A stretch of 64,000 bases of DNA from Archangium sp. (GTDB taxonomy: Bacteria > Myxococcota > Myxococcia > Myxococcales > Myxococcaceae). The stretch lies in assembly GCA_030695565.1 (NCBI GenBank), contig JAUYRZ010000117.1, forward strand, positions 62,001 through 126,000, in the 5' to 3' direction. Positions 36,863 through 45,179 of the stretch are shown here, piece by piece; the first letter of the stretch is position 1, and the number at the start of each line of letters is the position of its first letter. Below the pieces are notes generated by a model, which searched no databases, had not been told where the DNA came from, and was given only the letters and a program-made list of their open reading frames with translations. Position numbers and translations under genes: made by a program.

Positions 36863-38209
36863 GTGAACACCGTTCAGCGGCTCAGCCTCGAGGAAGTCGA
36901 AGACGCTGCCCTCGACGCCCTGTTCCAGCGCGGCGTGAAGCTGCGGCTCTACCTGGCCCCGTTCCTCTTTCTGGCCATCGTCTCGGTGCTCGCCTGGGAT
37001 CCCGCCCGGTGGCGGTTGTGGCTCGTCGGGACCGCCATCTCGCTCGCCGTCACCCGCCTCGCCTGGGAGTTCCTGCGCGCTCGCCGCGTGGGGCTGCAGC
37101 GCACGCGGCTCACCTCGTTGATGCCGGTACCCGCGACCCTCTTGTTGATCGTGGTCAGCACCTCGGGCGGCGTGGAGAGCCCTGTCTTCGTGTTGCTCCC
37201 GCTGGTCGCCGTGTTCCTCTGTCTCTTCTTGCGGCCCGCTTACGGCATCGCCTTCGCGGCCCTCGCCACCGTGCTGGTGTGGGTGCTCACCCTCATCGCG
37301 TGGAAGGCGTGGGTGCCCACGTTGATCCCTTCGTTCTTCGGAGGAGGGCCTCGGTTTCCCGGCAACGATGCGCTGCTGTTGACTCGCGCGACCCTTCTTT
37401 CCATCGCCCTGGGCTGGGGGGCGTTGCTCGGCTGGGTGATGCGCCGTGCGTTTCAGTCGGCCATTCAGCGGGCGCTCAATGCACGCGATGAGCTGCTGGT
37501 TAGTCACGACGAGTCGACGCGCACGCTCACCACCCTGGTCGCGGAGATCGCGCACGAGCTCAAGAACCCGCTCGCTTCGGTCAAGGGGCTCGCGGCGCTG
37601 GTCGATCGAGAAGCCTCGGGCAAAGAGAAGGAGCGCCTCACCGTGCTGCGTCGCGAGGTCGATCGCATGCAGGAGATCCTCGAGTCGTTCTTGAACTTCA
37701 GCCGGCCGCTGGTGCCTCTCGACGTCGCGCCCGTGAAGGTGTCGGAGGTGGTCGAGCAGGTGGCGGCGCTCTACGAAGGGGTGGCCCGGGAACGTGGCGT
37801 GGCGCTGCGCCTCGACGTTCGGCCCGAGATCACGGTGAAGGCCGATGCGCGGAAGTTGAAGCAGGTGATCATCAACTTGCTGCAAAACGCGATCGACGTG
37901 ACGGGGCAGGGTGGGGCGGTGGATCTCGTGGTCGGCCCCGAGGGTTCGGGCGCGAAGGTGTCGGTGCTCGATCGCGGGCCGGGCGTGAAGGATGTCGAGC
38001 GGGTGTTCGAGCCGGGGGTGACTTCGAAGGCGCAGGGCCATGGGTTGGGGTTGACCATCGCGCGGCTGCTCGCCCGGCAGCATGGTGGTGAGGTGCGGTT
38101 GGTGGGGCGCGAGGGCGGCGGGACTTCGGGTGAGCTGAGTCTTCCGGCGAGCCCTCTCCCCCTCGGGGAGAGGGAGGGCGGGCGCGAGCATGGGATGGCT
38201 GTGTCATGA
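36863..38209 (+). CDS. Membrane sensor histidine kinase
   Basis: About 448 residues from a GTG at 36863 (MNTVQRLSLEEVED); the frame opens earlier, inside the operator region, so I reject that start. Five to six membrane helices span about 25-185 (LYLAPFLFLAIVSVLAWD, LWLVGTAISLAVTRL, SLMPVPATLLLIVVSTSGG, FVLLPLVAVFLCLFL, IAFAALATVLVWVLTLIAW, ...). A HisKA domain with IAHELKNPLASVKG (H box) follows, then an HATPase_c domain with N box LLQNAIDV, G1 VLDRGPGV and G2 GHGLGLTIAR. The last about 20 residues are encoded by a REP palindrome. The gene is coupled to the response regulator by an ATGA overlap. Confidence 0.9.
   Translation: MNTVQRLSLEEVEDAALDALFQRGVKLRLYLAPFLFLAIVSVLAWDPARWRLWLVGTAISLAVTRLAWEFLRARRVGLQRTRLTSLMPVPATLLLIVVSTSGGVESPVFVLLPLVAVFLCLFLRPAYGIAFAALATVLVWVLTLIAWKAWVPTLIPSFFGGGPRFPGNDALLLTRATLLSIALGWGALLGWVMRRAFQSAIQRALNARDELLVSHDESTRTLTTLVAEIAHELKNPLASVKGLAALVDREASGKEKERLTVLRREVDRMQEILESFLNFSRPLVPLDVAPVKVSEVVEQVAALYEGVARERGVALRLDVRPEITVKADARKLKQVIINLLQNAIDVTGQGGAVDLVVGPEGSGAKVSVLDRGPGVKDVERVFEPGVTSKAQGHGLGLTIARLLARQHGGEVRLVGREGGGTSGELSLPASPLPLGEREGGREHGMAVS
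38152..38177. repeat. REP-like palindrome, copy 4 (inside a coding region)
   Basis: CCCTCTCCCCCTCGGGGAGAGGGAGG is a perfect CCCTCTCCCC/GGGGAGAGGG stem. It lies in frame at the 3' end of the kinase gene, encoding SPLPLGEREG and so extending the kinase C-terminus. Confidence 0.8.
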
Positions 38210-39546
38210 AGGTGCTGGTCGTCGATGACGATTCGGGCGTGCGGTTCACGCTCAAGGGTCTGCTCGAAGATGAAGGTCTCGAGGTCATTGAGGCCGCTGA
38301 TGGCGAGCAGGGTGTGGCGGCCGTCGAGCGGGGTGGCATCAGTCTCGTGCTCAGCGACGTGCGCATGCCGAAGCTCGACGGGCTGGGCTTGCTCGAGCGA
38401 ATCCAGAAGCTGCCGGAGCCTCGGCCCCAGGTGATCCTGATCACCGCTCACGGCAACGAGCGCCTCGCCGTGGAAGCGATCAAACGCGGCGCCTCCGACT
38501 ACTTCAAGAAGCCCTTCGAGCTCGATGACGTGCTCAACGTGGTGCGCAGGGCGCTGGGCACCGTTCGCCTCGCCCGCGAAAACTCGCGGCTGCAGAGCGA
38601 CGTCAGCTTGTTGCGCAGCCTCATCTTCGTCAGCCCCGCGATGTCGCGCCTCGCCGAGCTGGTCACCCGCGTCGCCCCGCGAGACGTGACGGTGTTGATC
38701 ACCGGAGAGAGCGGCACCGGCAAGGAGCGGGTCGCCGACGCGCTGGTGGCCGCCTCCGCGCGCGCCGACAAGCCCTTCGTTCGTTTCAACGCCGCCTCAC
38801 TCACCGAAGAGCTCGCCGAGGCTGAACTCTTCGGGCACAGCAAGGGCGCCTTCACCGGCGCGACGCGGGCCCGGCTGGGGCTCTTTCGCGAAGCCGACGG
38901 CGGCACCTTGTTGCTCGACGAAGTGGGCGAGCTCGGCGCGACCGTGCAGGCCCGGCTGCTGCGCGTGCTGCAGGAGAATGAGGTGCGGCCGGTCGGTGAA
39001 GACAAGCCGGTGAAGATCGACGTGCGGCTGATCGCCGCCACCCATCGGGATCTCGCCGCCGACGTGAAGGCCGGCCGCTTCCGCGAAGACCTCTACTACC
39101 GCCTCAAGGTGGTGCACCTCCACGTGCCCTCGCTGCGTGAACGCCCCGAAGACATTCCTGCGCTCGCCCGCCACTTCCTGACCCGTGCGGCCCGATCCTT
39201 CGGCATGCCCGCGGCCCCGCTCACGCCCGCGTTGTTGGAAAAGCTCACCGCGTGGTCGTGGCCCGGCAACGTGCGCGAGCTGGAGAACGCGTTGGAGAGC
39301 GCCGTCGCCTTGAGCCCCGATGGCGCGCTCGATCTCACGCTGCTTCCTTCAGAGGCGAGCAGCGTCGAGCTGCACCCCGGCGCAGGCCTCAAGGAGAAGC
39401 TGGAAGCCACCGAACGCGGGCTGATCGTCGCCGCGCTCGATGCAGCCCGGGGCAACGTCTCGGAAGCGGCGCGCCAGTTACGAATCGGCCGCGCCACGCT
39501 TCACGACAAGCTCAAGAAGTACGGCCTGGGCGTCACGGAGCCTTGA
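38206..39546 (+). CDS. NtrC-family sigma-54 response regulator
   Basis: 446 residues. The receiver domain has acidic pocket DDD at 7-9, phospho-acceptor Asp in LVLSDVRMPKLDG (about 52), ITAHG, and Lys in YFKKPFE (about 104). The AAA+ domain has Walker A GESGTGKE (about 170), GAFTGATRARLGLF (the sigma-54 contact loop, about 213), DEVGEL Walker B (about 238) and the LREDLYYRL arginine-finger segment. The C-terminal Fis-type HTH is NVSEAARQLRIGRATLHDKLKKYG. It is paired with the kinase through ATGA overlap. The likely target is the divergent export operon. Its 3' end overlaps the convergent lipoprotein gene by 14 bases. Confidence 0.95.
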   Translation: MKVLVVDDDSGVRFTLKGLLEDEGLEVIEAADGEQGVAAVERGGISLVLSDVRMPKLDGLGLLERIQKLPEPRPQVILITAHGNERLAVEAIKRGASDYFKKPFELDDVLNVVRRALGTVRLARENSRLQSDVSLLRSLIFVSPAMSRLAELVTRVAPRDVTVLITGESGTGKERVADALVAASARADKPFVRFNAASLTEELAEAELFGHSKGAFTGATRARLGLFREADGGTLLLDEVGELGATVQARLLRVLQENEVRPVGEDKPVKIDVRLIAATHRDLAADVKAGRFREDLYYRLKVVHLHVPSLRERPEDIPALARHFLTRAARSFGMPAAPLTPALLEKLTAWSWPGNVRELENALESAVALSPDGALDLTLLPSEASSVELHPGAGLKEKLEATERGLIVAALDAARGNVSEAARQLRIGRATLHDKLKKYGLGVTEP

Positions 39547-39979
39547 GCGCGTAGTCGAGCTTCCCGAAGATGACTTCGCCTTCACCCTTGAAGGTCATCG
39601 GGTTCTGCGTGGAGTTCGCGGCAGACACGATCTTCCCCGACTCATCCAGGCCGTACACGCAGGCGTGACCCACGGTGCCTTGCGGAATGTAGAACTCAGC
39701 AAACAGCGGGCCCGGCCTGGTGAGCGTCTCTTCGCCAAAGCGCGTGGCCTTCTCGGGCGCGGGCGTGCACGGTTCGGCCTGGGCCACGAACACGTACTTC
39801 GCAGCCTTCACCTCGCCTTCGCTCCAGGTGCCGAAGAACTCCACCTCGGCCTTGCCGGCGGTGTCGGCCTTCACCTTCTTCGCCTCAGGAACAGGGGCGG
39901 TGGCCGGAACAGGCGCGGTCTTCGACTTCTCACACGACATGGCGGCGACGGCGAGCAGGGCGCACACGAGTGTTCTCAT
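39533..39979 (-). CDS. Small lipoprotein of unknown function
   Basis: 148 residues. The signal peptide ends in lipobox AMSC (13-16), followed by a Pro/Ala/Val/Lys linker. The mature domain (VEFFGTWSEGEVKAAKYVFVAQAEPCTPAPEKATRFGEE...AEFYIPQGTVGHACVYGLDESGKIV) looks like a single beta-sandwich with one likely disulphide pair. Convergent with and overlapping the end of the response-regulator gene. It follows the peroxiredoxin-like selenoprotein gene by 10 bases on the same strand, so the two may be co-transcribed. Confidence 0.75.
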   Translation of the reverse strand: MRTLVCALLAVAAMSCEKSKTAPVPATAPVPEAKKVKADTAGKAEVEFFGTWSEGEVKAAKYVFVAQAEPCTPAPEKATRFGEETLTRPGPLFAEFYIPQGTVGHACVYGLDESGKIVSAANSTQNPMTFKGEGEVIFGKLDYALKAP

Positions 39980-39989
39980 GCGGCGCCTT

Positions 39990-40550
39990 CTAGCCCTTGG
40001 CGGCTTTTCGCGCGTGTTTCATCACCGCGTCCATCGGCGGATGATCGCCGGCGGTCTGCGACACGTAACCGAACTGGATCTCGCCCCCACGCCGCACCAC
40101 CAACACCCCGCCCTGCTGAAAGGGATCACCCTGCGTGGCGGTCTGTCGAAAGCCTGCGCGGAAGGCACGAATTGCGTGCGCCCAGACCCGCGGGCCCAGC
40201 GTGCTGGCCAGTGAGTTTTGGAAGCCGAGGTGTGTGTAGGTGACCCGCTTCGGGTCGACCCACACCGGCACTTCCAGCGCGAGCTGTTCGCGAAAGTCGC
40301 TGGCCATGAGCGTGTTTCCGCTCCCGATGAAGACCAGGTTGAGGCCCAGCTGCTCGATCTCTTGATGTCGCAACCGGAACCCGGTCGCCTGCTCGCGGCA
40401 GAGCAGTCAGCCAAAGTGCCGCAGCCACACCAGGATTGCCGGGCGTTCGGCCCACGCACTGCCAACCAGGGCAGGTCGGCCGGTCCAATCTTTCAGGGAG
40501 ATGGCCCCCAGCTGGGTGGTCTCGAGGGTCATTTGCGACACGTGAATCAT
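39990..40550 (-). CDS. AhpC/TSA (peroxiredoxin-like) protein with in-frame UGA: probable selenoprotein
   Basis: Reading straight through a TGA at 40409-40407 gives about 186 residues from ATG 40550, or 180 from ATG 40532. The protein has the shape of AhpC/TSA-like (PRXL2/SelU-type) redoxins: WTGRPALVG, AILVWLRHFG-U-LLCREQ, LVFIGSGN, VWVDPKRVTYTHLGFQNS and GDPFQQGGVLVVRRGGEI. The TGA sits exactly at the first catalytic position, where homologues have FGCxxC, giving UxxC. Frame and similarity continue on both sides, which a chance frame would not do. A stem-loop with an apical G lies 26 bases after the UGA. A standard gene caller would report only the 127-residue part after the UGA, from a TTG. 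A recent nonsense mutation is the alternative. No Sec machinery lies in the window. Confidence 0.85.
40370..40406 (-). promoter_or_regulatory. Candidate bacterial SECIS element
   Basis: Immediately after the UGA, CTGCTC-TGCCGC-GAGCAG forms a 6-bp hairpin. Next to it GCGACCGG-GTT-CCGGTTGC forms an 8-bp stem (one G-U pair) with a G at the first loop base, which lies 27 bases after the UGA. This satisfies the known bacterial SECIS rules: apical loop about 16-37 bases downstream, with G among the first two loop bases. Confidence 0.65.
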
Positions 40551-40578
40551 CCGTTGCCCCGGCAACTGCAAGCTTTTC

Positions 40579-40594
40579 CGTCAGGACCCTGACG
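40579..40594. promoter_or_regulatory. Operator-like palindrome between divergent genes
   Basis: CGTCAG-GACC-CTGACG is a perfect 6-bp inverted repeat between the selenoprotein gene and the GGDEF gene. A second perfect palindrome, TGACGCGTCA (40624-40633), overlaps the GGDEF start codon and shares the GACG/CGTC half-site. This suggests one regulator acting on the shared promoter region. Confidence 0.4.
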
Positions 40595-40622
40595 CGCCGT
40601 CCCGCAAGCGGCTGATCCATCC

Positions 40623-41294
40623 ATGACGCGTCAGGCTTCACGCGATGGCAAGGCAGTTGCTCTAGGGACCTGCGTGCCGAACAGGGTCGCCAGCGTCGTC
40701 GAGTTCACCAAGCGCCGCGAGCTGCTGCGCATGCGCGCTGAGATCGACCGCCTTCGTGAAGAGAACGAACGCCTCGCTTCGCTGGCCTACCGCGACGGGC
40801 TGACCGGCCTGCGCAATCGCCGCTGCTTCGATGAGCGCCTCAAGGAAGAGGTGTGCCGCCTCAAGCGCAACCCTGCGGGCGGCCTGTCGGTCATCTGCAT
40901 CGACATGAACGGCTTCAAGCAGCTCAACGACACGCAGGGCCACGCGGCGGGCGATGCAGCGCTCGCTTCGGTGGCCCAGTTGCTCGAGACGTTGGTGCGC
41001 GCAGAAGACCTGGTCTGCCGGTTGGGGGGCGACGAGTTCGGGGTGCTGCTGCCGGATACGCAGCGGGATCAGGCGGAGCGCGTGCTGGAGCGAATCAAGT
41101 CGCACGCTCCAGCGCTGGAGGGGGTGGGCCTGGGAGTGAGGGGGCTGGCCGTGGGTCTGGCCAGCTGGGTGCAAGGTGAAGAAGAGCGCAGTCTGCTCTC
41201 CAGAGCCGATGCAGAGATGTACGCAGACAAACGGAACTCCCGGGACGACGTGGCTCCGCTACGTGCCTGTGAGCCGTTGGTCAGTGCGGCGTGA
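40623..41294 (+). CDS. Diguanylate cyclase (GGDEF)
   Basis: 223 residues. A helical coiled-coil N-terminus (RRELLRMRAEIDRLREENERL, about 31-51) precedes one GGDEF domain: DGLTGLRNRRCFDE (about 58), the metal-binding DMNGFKQLND (about 98), and intact GGDEF near 139 with an RxxD inhibitory site (RAED) five residues before it. The enzyme should make cyclic di-GMP from GTP and be product-inhibited. No sensory domain is attached, so control is likely by dimerisation or transcription. The ATG overlaps a TGACGCGTCA palindrome. A strong terminator follows. Confidence 0.9.
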   Translation: MTRQASRDGKAVALGTCVPNRVASVVEFTKRRELLRMRAEIDRLREENERLASLAYRDGLTGLRNRRCFDERLKEEVCRLKRNPAGGLSVICIDMNGFKQLNDTQGHAAGDAALASVAQLLETLVRAEDLVCRLGGDEFGVLLPDTQRDQAERVLERIKSHAPALEGVGLGVRGLAVGLASWVQGEEERSLLSRADAEMYADKRNSRDDVAPLRACEPLVSAA

Positions 41295-41390
41295 GGGGAA
41301 GCCCCGGATCGAGGGCATCGCAGGTGCGTTTCGGGTTGGGGAACCTGAAACAGCGGCCGTGGTGATGATCCGGGGTGGGGCGTGGCAGTG

Positions 41391-41435
41391 GAGCGGGACG
41401 AGTCGTGGGGACGGCTCGTCCCGCTCATTTTTTTT
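41391..41435 (+). terminator. Rho-independent terminator after the GGDEF gene
   Basis: A perfect 12-bp stem, GAGCGGGACGAG / CTCGTCCCGCTC, with a 12-base loop is followed by A and eight Ts. It is the clearest terminator in the window. Confidence 0.9.
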
Positions 41436-41455
41436 CTCAGGTATGAACGGGGCCC

Positions 41456-41620
41456 ATGCCGCCGTACCCCACCAGCCAGTGCCACCAGTGCGTGCACAAA
41501 CGCGACGTGCAGACCGCCCGTTCGCACTTCCTGATGTGTCAGCAGGGCACACCGCCGAAATATCCGCCCCAGCCCGTGTCGGGCTGCGCGTCTTTTCAGG
41601 CGGTGACGCCTAGCCCTTGA
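41456..41620 (+). CDS. 54-residue Cys-rich protein
   Basis: ATG at 41456 starts [20 protein letters not shown] and runs for 54 codons to TGA at 41620. It contains CHQC, LMC and SGC cysteines (C9, C12, a third near 29, a fourth near 42) and the pattern HFLMCQQG...PKYPPQPV, which looks like a small zinc-binding or disulphide protein. Such short proteins are usually missed by gene callers. The 3' end overlaps the convergent end of atpG by 11 bases. It lies just after a terminator, so it needs its own promoter. I recognise the style but not a named family. Confidence 0.5.
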   Translation: MPPYPTSQCHQCVHKRDVQTARSHFLMCQQGTPPKYPPQPVSGCASFQAVTPSP

Positions 41621-42491
41621 GGGCTTCGGCGCCGGAGACGATCTCCACCAGCTCCTTGGTGATCTGCGCCTGGCGGCTGCGGTTGTAGAAGAGCGTGAGC
41701 GAGCCGATCATGTCGCCGGCGTTGCGCGTGGCGTTCTCCATCGCGGTCATGCGCGCGGCGTGTTCGGCGGCGTAGCTCTCGAGCAGCGCGCGGTAGATCT
41801 TCACCGCGACCGCCTTGGGCACCAGCTCGGCCAACACGTCCTGCGGGTTCGGCTCGTACTTGTAGTCGACCGACGCGCCAGTGCTCTTGGCGTCAGCGGC
41901 GCCCGCTTCGAACGGCAGCAGCTGCACCTGGTTGGGCACCTGCGCGATGGCCGAGGCGAACTCGTTGAAGAGAATGAACACCGCGTCGACCTCGCCATCG
42001 AGGAAGCGCTTGCTGAGCTCCTTGGCGATGCCTTCGGCGACGGCGTACGACAACTTGGGGAGGATGCCCGGGTTGTCCTTGCGGATGGGCGTGTTGCCGC
42101 GGCCGCGGAGGAAGTCGTGGCCCTTGCGGCCGACGGTGGTGACGAACACCTCGACGCCCGCTGCCTGCTGCTCGGCGATGAACTTGAGGGCGCGGCGGTT
42201 GATGTTGGCGTTGAAGCCGCCGGCCAGGCCGCGGTCTGAGGTCACCACCAGCAGCTCGATCTTCTTCACCACACGCCGCGTGAGCAGCGGGTGCGAGAGC
42301 GAGCCGGGCTCGGACTTCGAGATCAGCGTCGACATCACCGCGTCGAGCGTCTTGGCGAAGGGGCGGGCGGCGATCACGTTGTCTTGTGCGCGGCGCAGCT
42401 TGGCAGCCGAAACCATCTTCATGGCCTTCGTGATCTGCCGGGTATTCTTGACCGAGCGGATGCGCTTCCGGATGTCGCGAAGAGATGCCAT
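41610..42491 (-). CDS. atpG: ATP synthase F1 gamma subunit
   Basis: About 293 residues from ATG 42491 ([20 protein letters not shown]). The N-terminal helix is the canonical gamma signature with [17 protein letters not shown]. The central Rossmann-like part has [15 protein letters not shown], and the C-terminal helix has [40 protein letters not shown]. It is the rotating stalk of the F1 motor. It stands alone: upstream is a divergent lipoprotein gene instead of atpA, and downstream there is no atpD. The 121-base divergent gap must hold its promoter. The longer frame from 42524 is not supported. Confidence 0.97.
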   Translation of the reverse strand: MASLRDIRKRIRSVKNTRQITKAMKMVSAAKLRRAQDNVIAARPFAKTLDAVMSTLISKSEPGSLSHPLLTRRVVKKIELLVVTSDRGLAGGFNANINRRALKFIAEQQAAGVEVFVTTVGRKGHDFLRGRGNTPIRKDNPGILPKLSYAVAEGIAKELSKRFLDGEVDAVFILFNEFASAIAQVPNQVQLLPFEAGAADAKSTGASVDYKYEPNPQDVLAELVPKAVAVKIYRALLESYAAEHAARMTAMENATRNAGDMIGSLTLFYNRSRQAQITKELVEIVSGAEALKG

Positions 42492-42612
42492 GGCGGCCGC
42501 GCCATAGAGGGCGTAGGAAACCAAGTCAATGAGGAAGGTCCTTCAGGCTTAAGTCTCTGAAGTAGCAAGACTTCTGCAGCACTCGGACAGGTGCGCACCT
42601 TGCTATACCCAC

Positions 42613-43737
42613 ATGGCTTTGCGGACCCCTCTCCTCTCCCTTCTGGTTCTGGTCACCGTCGCGGGCTGTGAATGCCGGCCGCCGGGCCTGGTGAACACGC
42701 TTCCGCCCGACGTGCGGGTCGACACCTACACGCAGCAGGCGGCGTCGAAGATCGACGTGCTCTGGGTGGTGGACAACTCCGGTTCGATGGCCGCCCGCCA
42801 GGAGAACCTCGCGCGGAACTTCGGGTCGTTCATCAACGAGTTCACCCGGAACTCCATCGACTACCGCATCGCCGTCACCACCACTGACATCTTCAAAGAA
42901 GCGGGCCGCTTCGTGGGTACGCCGAAGATCCTCACCCCCACGACGCCCAACGTGGCCGCGGCGTTCTCGAACAACATCAAGGTGGGCATCAACGGCAGCC
43001 CCTTCGAAGTGGGCCTCGAGGCCGCGCGCCTCTCGCTCGACCTGCAGGTGCAGGCGAACGCAGCCTCGGTGATGCAGTGCCAGGCGGCGTGCCCCACCAT
43101 GGGCCAGGCCGCGTGCAGGGCGAACTGCCCGACCACCGCCGTCTTCCAGTTCCTGCGGCGCGACGCGTACCTGTACCTCATCTTCGTGACCGACGAAGAA
43201 GACCGCTCCAGCCAGGACGTGCGGTTCTTCTACCGGTACTTCGAGACGGTGAAGGGCGTGGGCAACGACGGCACGGTGACCACCGCGGCCATCATGGGTG
43301 ACACGCCTTCGAACGGCTGCGGCGCGACGCCGGGCACCCGCTACAAGGCGTTGTCGGATCTCACCGGCGGTGAGGTGGGCAGCATCTGCGACACCAACTT
43401 CTCCACCACGCTGGGCAAGCTCGCTCGCAACGCGGTGGGGCTCAAGCGCAAGTTCGCGCTGCAGGCCAGGCCCAACATCTCCACCATTCAGGTGCGGCTG
43501 CGCTACCCGTGCAACGTGCCCACCGATCAAATCGCCTCGTGCGCTTCGGTCGATCGCGCGGCGTGCATGGGCAACCCGGCCGACTCGATGAACCTGGTCT
43601 GTACGCCCAGGCAGGGCGCGCCCGACGGCTGGGCGTACGAAGAGGGCGGCAACGTCGTCTTCTTCGCCGGTGAATCGGTGCCCGGCCTCTCGGGACAAAT
43701 CGAGCTGCAGTACTACGAAGAAGGGAAGGGCCCGTGA
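42613..43737 (+). CDS. VWA-domain lipoprotein
   Basis: 374 residues. The signal peptide ends in lipobox TVAGC (16-20). The VWA domain begins IDVLWVVDNSGSMAARQE (DxSxS metal site, about 48-60) and continues with YRIAVTTTDI and LYLIFVTDEEDRSSQD. A Cys-rich insertion (MQCQAACPTMGQAACRANC, about 155-173) splits the domain. The C-terminus is a small beta domain (IELQYYEEG). It is probably a surface protein binding partners through a metal-dependent site. First gene of the long plus-strand lipoprotein operon. Confidence 0.85.
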   Translation: MALRTPLLSLLVLVTVAGCECRPPGLVNTLPPDVRVDTYTQQAASKIDVLWVVDNSGSMAARQENLARNFGSFINEFTRNSIDYRIAVTTTDIFKEAGRFVGTPKILTPTTPNVAAAFSNNIKVGINGSPFEVGLEAARLSLDLQVQANAASVMQCQAACPTMGQAACRANCPTTAVFQFLRRDAYLYLIFVTDEEDRSSQDVRFFYRYFETVKGVGNDGTVTTAAIMGDTPSNGCGATPGTRYKALSDLTGGEVGSICDTNFSTTLGKLARNAVGLKRKFALQARPNISTIQVRLRYPCNVPTDQIASCASVDRAACMGNPADSMNLVCTPRQGAPDGWAYEEGGNVVFFAGESVPGLSGQIELQYYEEGKGP

Positions 43738-45179
43738 GCCGCACACTCTGCCTGGGGCTGCTTCTCCTCGTCGGTTGCGACACCAACAACCTCCAGCAGG
43801 TCAGGCCGCGGCTCTCGCCTCCGGGCTCGCCGGTGGAGTTCGGGTTGTTGCCGGTGCTCAATCAGAAGCGCATCGAGATCCCGCTGACCAACGTGGGCCG
43901 CGCAAAGATGACGGTGTCGAACGTCGCGCTCACCAAGGACGACGGCATCTTCCGCATCGAGAGCAAGCCGGAGCTCGTGGAGAGCGGGCTGACCGAGAAC
44001 ATCGTGGTGGTCTTCACCCCGCTGGCCGAGCAGAGCTACGACGACACGCTGGTCTTCGAGACCGACGACGAAGAGAACCTGCGGCTCGAGCTGGCGCTCA
44101 CCGGCACCGGCAGCACCCGCGCGATCATCGAAGTGCAGCCGCCCATGCTCGATTTCGGCCGGGTGGCTGAGTGCGCCTCCACCGTGCAGTTGGTCACCAT
44201 TCTCTCGAAGGGCACGGCGGACCTGGTGATCGAAGAGATCGCCTTCACCGAAGGCACCTCGAGCGCGTTCAGCTTCGTGGGTTCGGTGCGACCGGCCACG
44301 GTGAAGACCGTCGATGACAACGGCCTGCCGGGGCAGATTCAGATCACCGTGCGCGTGTCGGCGGCGGCCACCAGCGAAGGCACGTTGACCGGCGGCATCC
44401 GCATCCGCTCCACCGACCCGGAGCAGCGGGAGGTGATCATACCGCTCACGGCGACGGTGAACCGAGCGCCCGTGCCCAACATCGCCATGCTCGGCAACGG
44501 CGCGCCGGGGCAGCGCATCACGCTCGATGGTTCGGCCTCGATGGATCCCGACGGTGATGCGCCCATCACGTACAAGTGGACGATTCGCAGCAAGCCGCTC
44601 GCGTCGTCGACGACCATTGCGATGCCTGACGCGGCCATCACCGAGATGACGCTCGATGCGATGGTGCCCGGTGCGTACGAAGTGCAGCTCGACGTGACCG
44701 ACTCGACGGGCGCGAAGTCGTGTCAGCCCGCGCGCGCGACCGTGGTGGCTTCACCTGCCCAGAAGCTGCTGGTGGAGATGTTCTGGGACAACCCGGGCAC
44801 CGACCTCGACTTGCACGTGCTGCGCAACACGATGGCGTTGCTGAACACCACGCCCGACGACTGCTACTACCAAAACCGCACCCCTGACTGGGGCATGGTG
44901 GGCGACACCACTGATGACCCGCTGTTCGTGCGCGATGCGCTCACCGGCTACGGACCCGAGGTCTTCGGCTACGTGAACCCGGTCGACGGCGTCTACCGCG
45001 TGGCGGTGATGTTCGAGAACGAGCTGCTCAGCCCGATGCCCTCCAGCCGGGTGACGGTGCGGGTGTACCTGTTCGGCATCTTGAAGGCCGAAGCGAGCAA
45101 GACGCTCGAGCGCAAAGGCAACGTCTGGGAGGTGGTCGACGTGACCTGGCCCAGCGGCGATGTGACGGTGCTGCCGTGA
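43734..45179 (+). CDS. HYDIN/choice-of-anchor-D and PKD-like lipoprotein
   Basis: 481 residues. Lipobox LLVGC at 11-15. Two Ig-like choice-of-anchor-D/HYDIN domains follow (FGLLPVLNQKRIEIPLTNVGRAKMTVSNVAL and LDFGRVAECASTVQLVTILSKGTADLVIEEIAF). A PKD-like domain (LDGSASMDPDGDAPITYKWTI, about 262-282) and a C-terminal domain with WDNPGTDLDLHVLR (about 351) complete the protein. The DLDLH motif recurs in myxobacterial and other surface proteins near VWA genes. The GTG start overlaps the previous stop (GTGA). Confidence 0.8.
   Translation: MSRTLCLGLLLLVGCDTNNLQQVRPRLSPPGSPVEFGLLPVLNQKRIEIPLTNVGRAKMTVSNVALTKDDGIFRIESKPELVESGLTENIVVVFTPLAEQSYDDTLVFETDDEENLRLELALTGTGSTRAIIEVQPPMLDFGRVAECASTVQLVTILSKGTADLVIEEIAFTEGTSSAFSFVGSVRPATVKTVDDNGLPGQIQITVRVSAAATSEGTLTGGIRIRSTDPEQREVIIPLTATVNRAPVPNIAMLGNGAPGQRITLDGSASMDPDGDAPITYKWTIRSKPLASSTTIAMPDAAITEMTLDAMVPGAYEVQLDVTDSTGAKSCQPARATVVASPAQKLLVEMFWDNPGTDLDLHVLRNTMALLNTTPDDCYYQNRTPDWGMVGDTTDDPLFVRDALTGYGPEVFGYVNPVDGVYRVAVMFENELLSPMPSSRVTVRVYLFGILKAEASKTLERKGNVWEVVDVTWPSGDVTVLP

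Noticed and set aside
36722-38191. Minus-strand frame of 489 codons opposite the histidine kinase
   Set aside because: The plus strand has intact H, N and G boxes and is coupled to the response regulator; the antisense product is His/Arg/Gln/Pro-rich filler.
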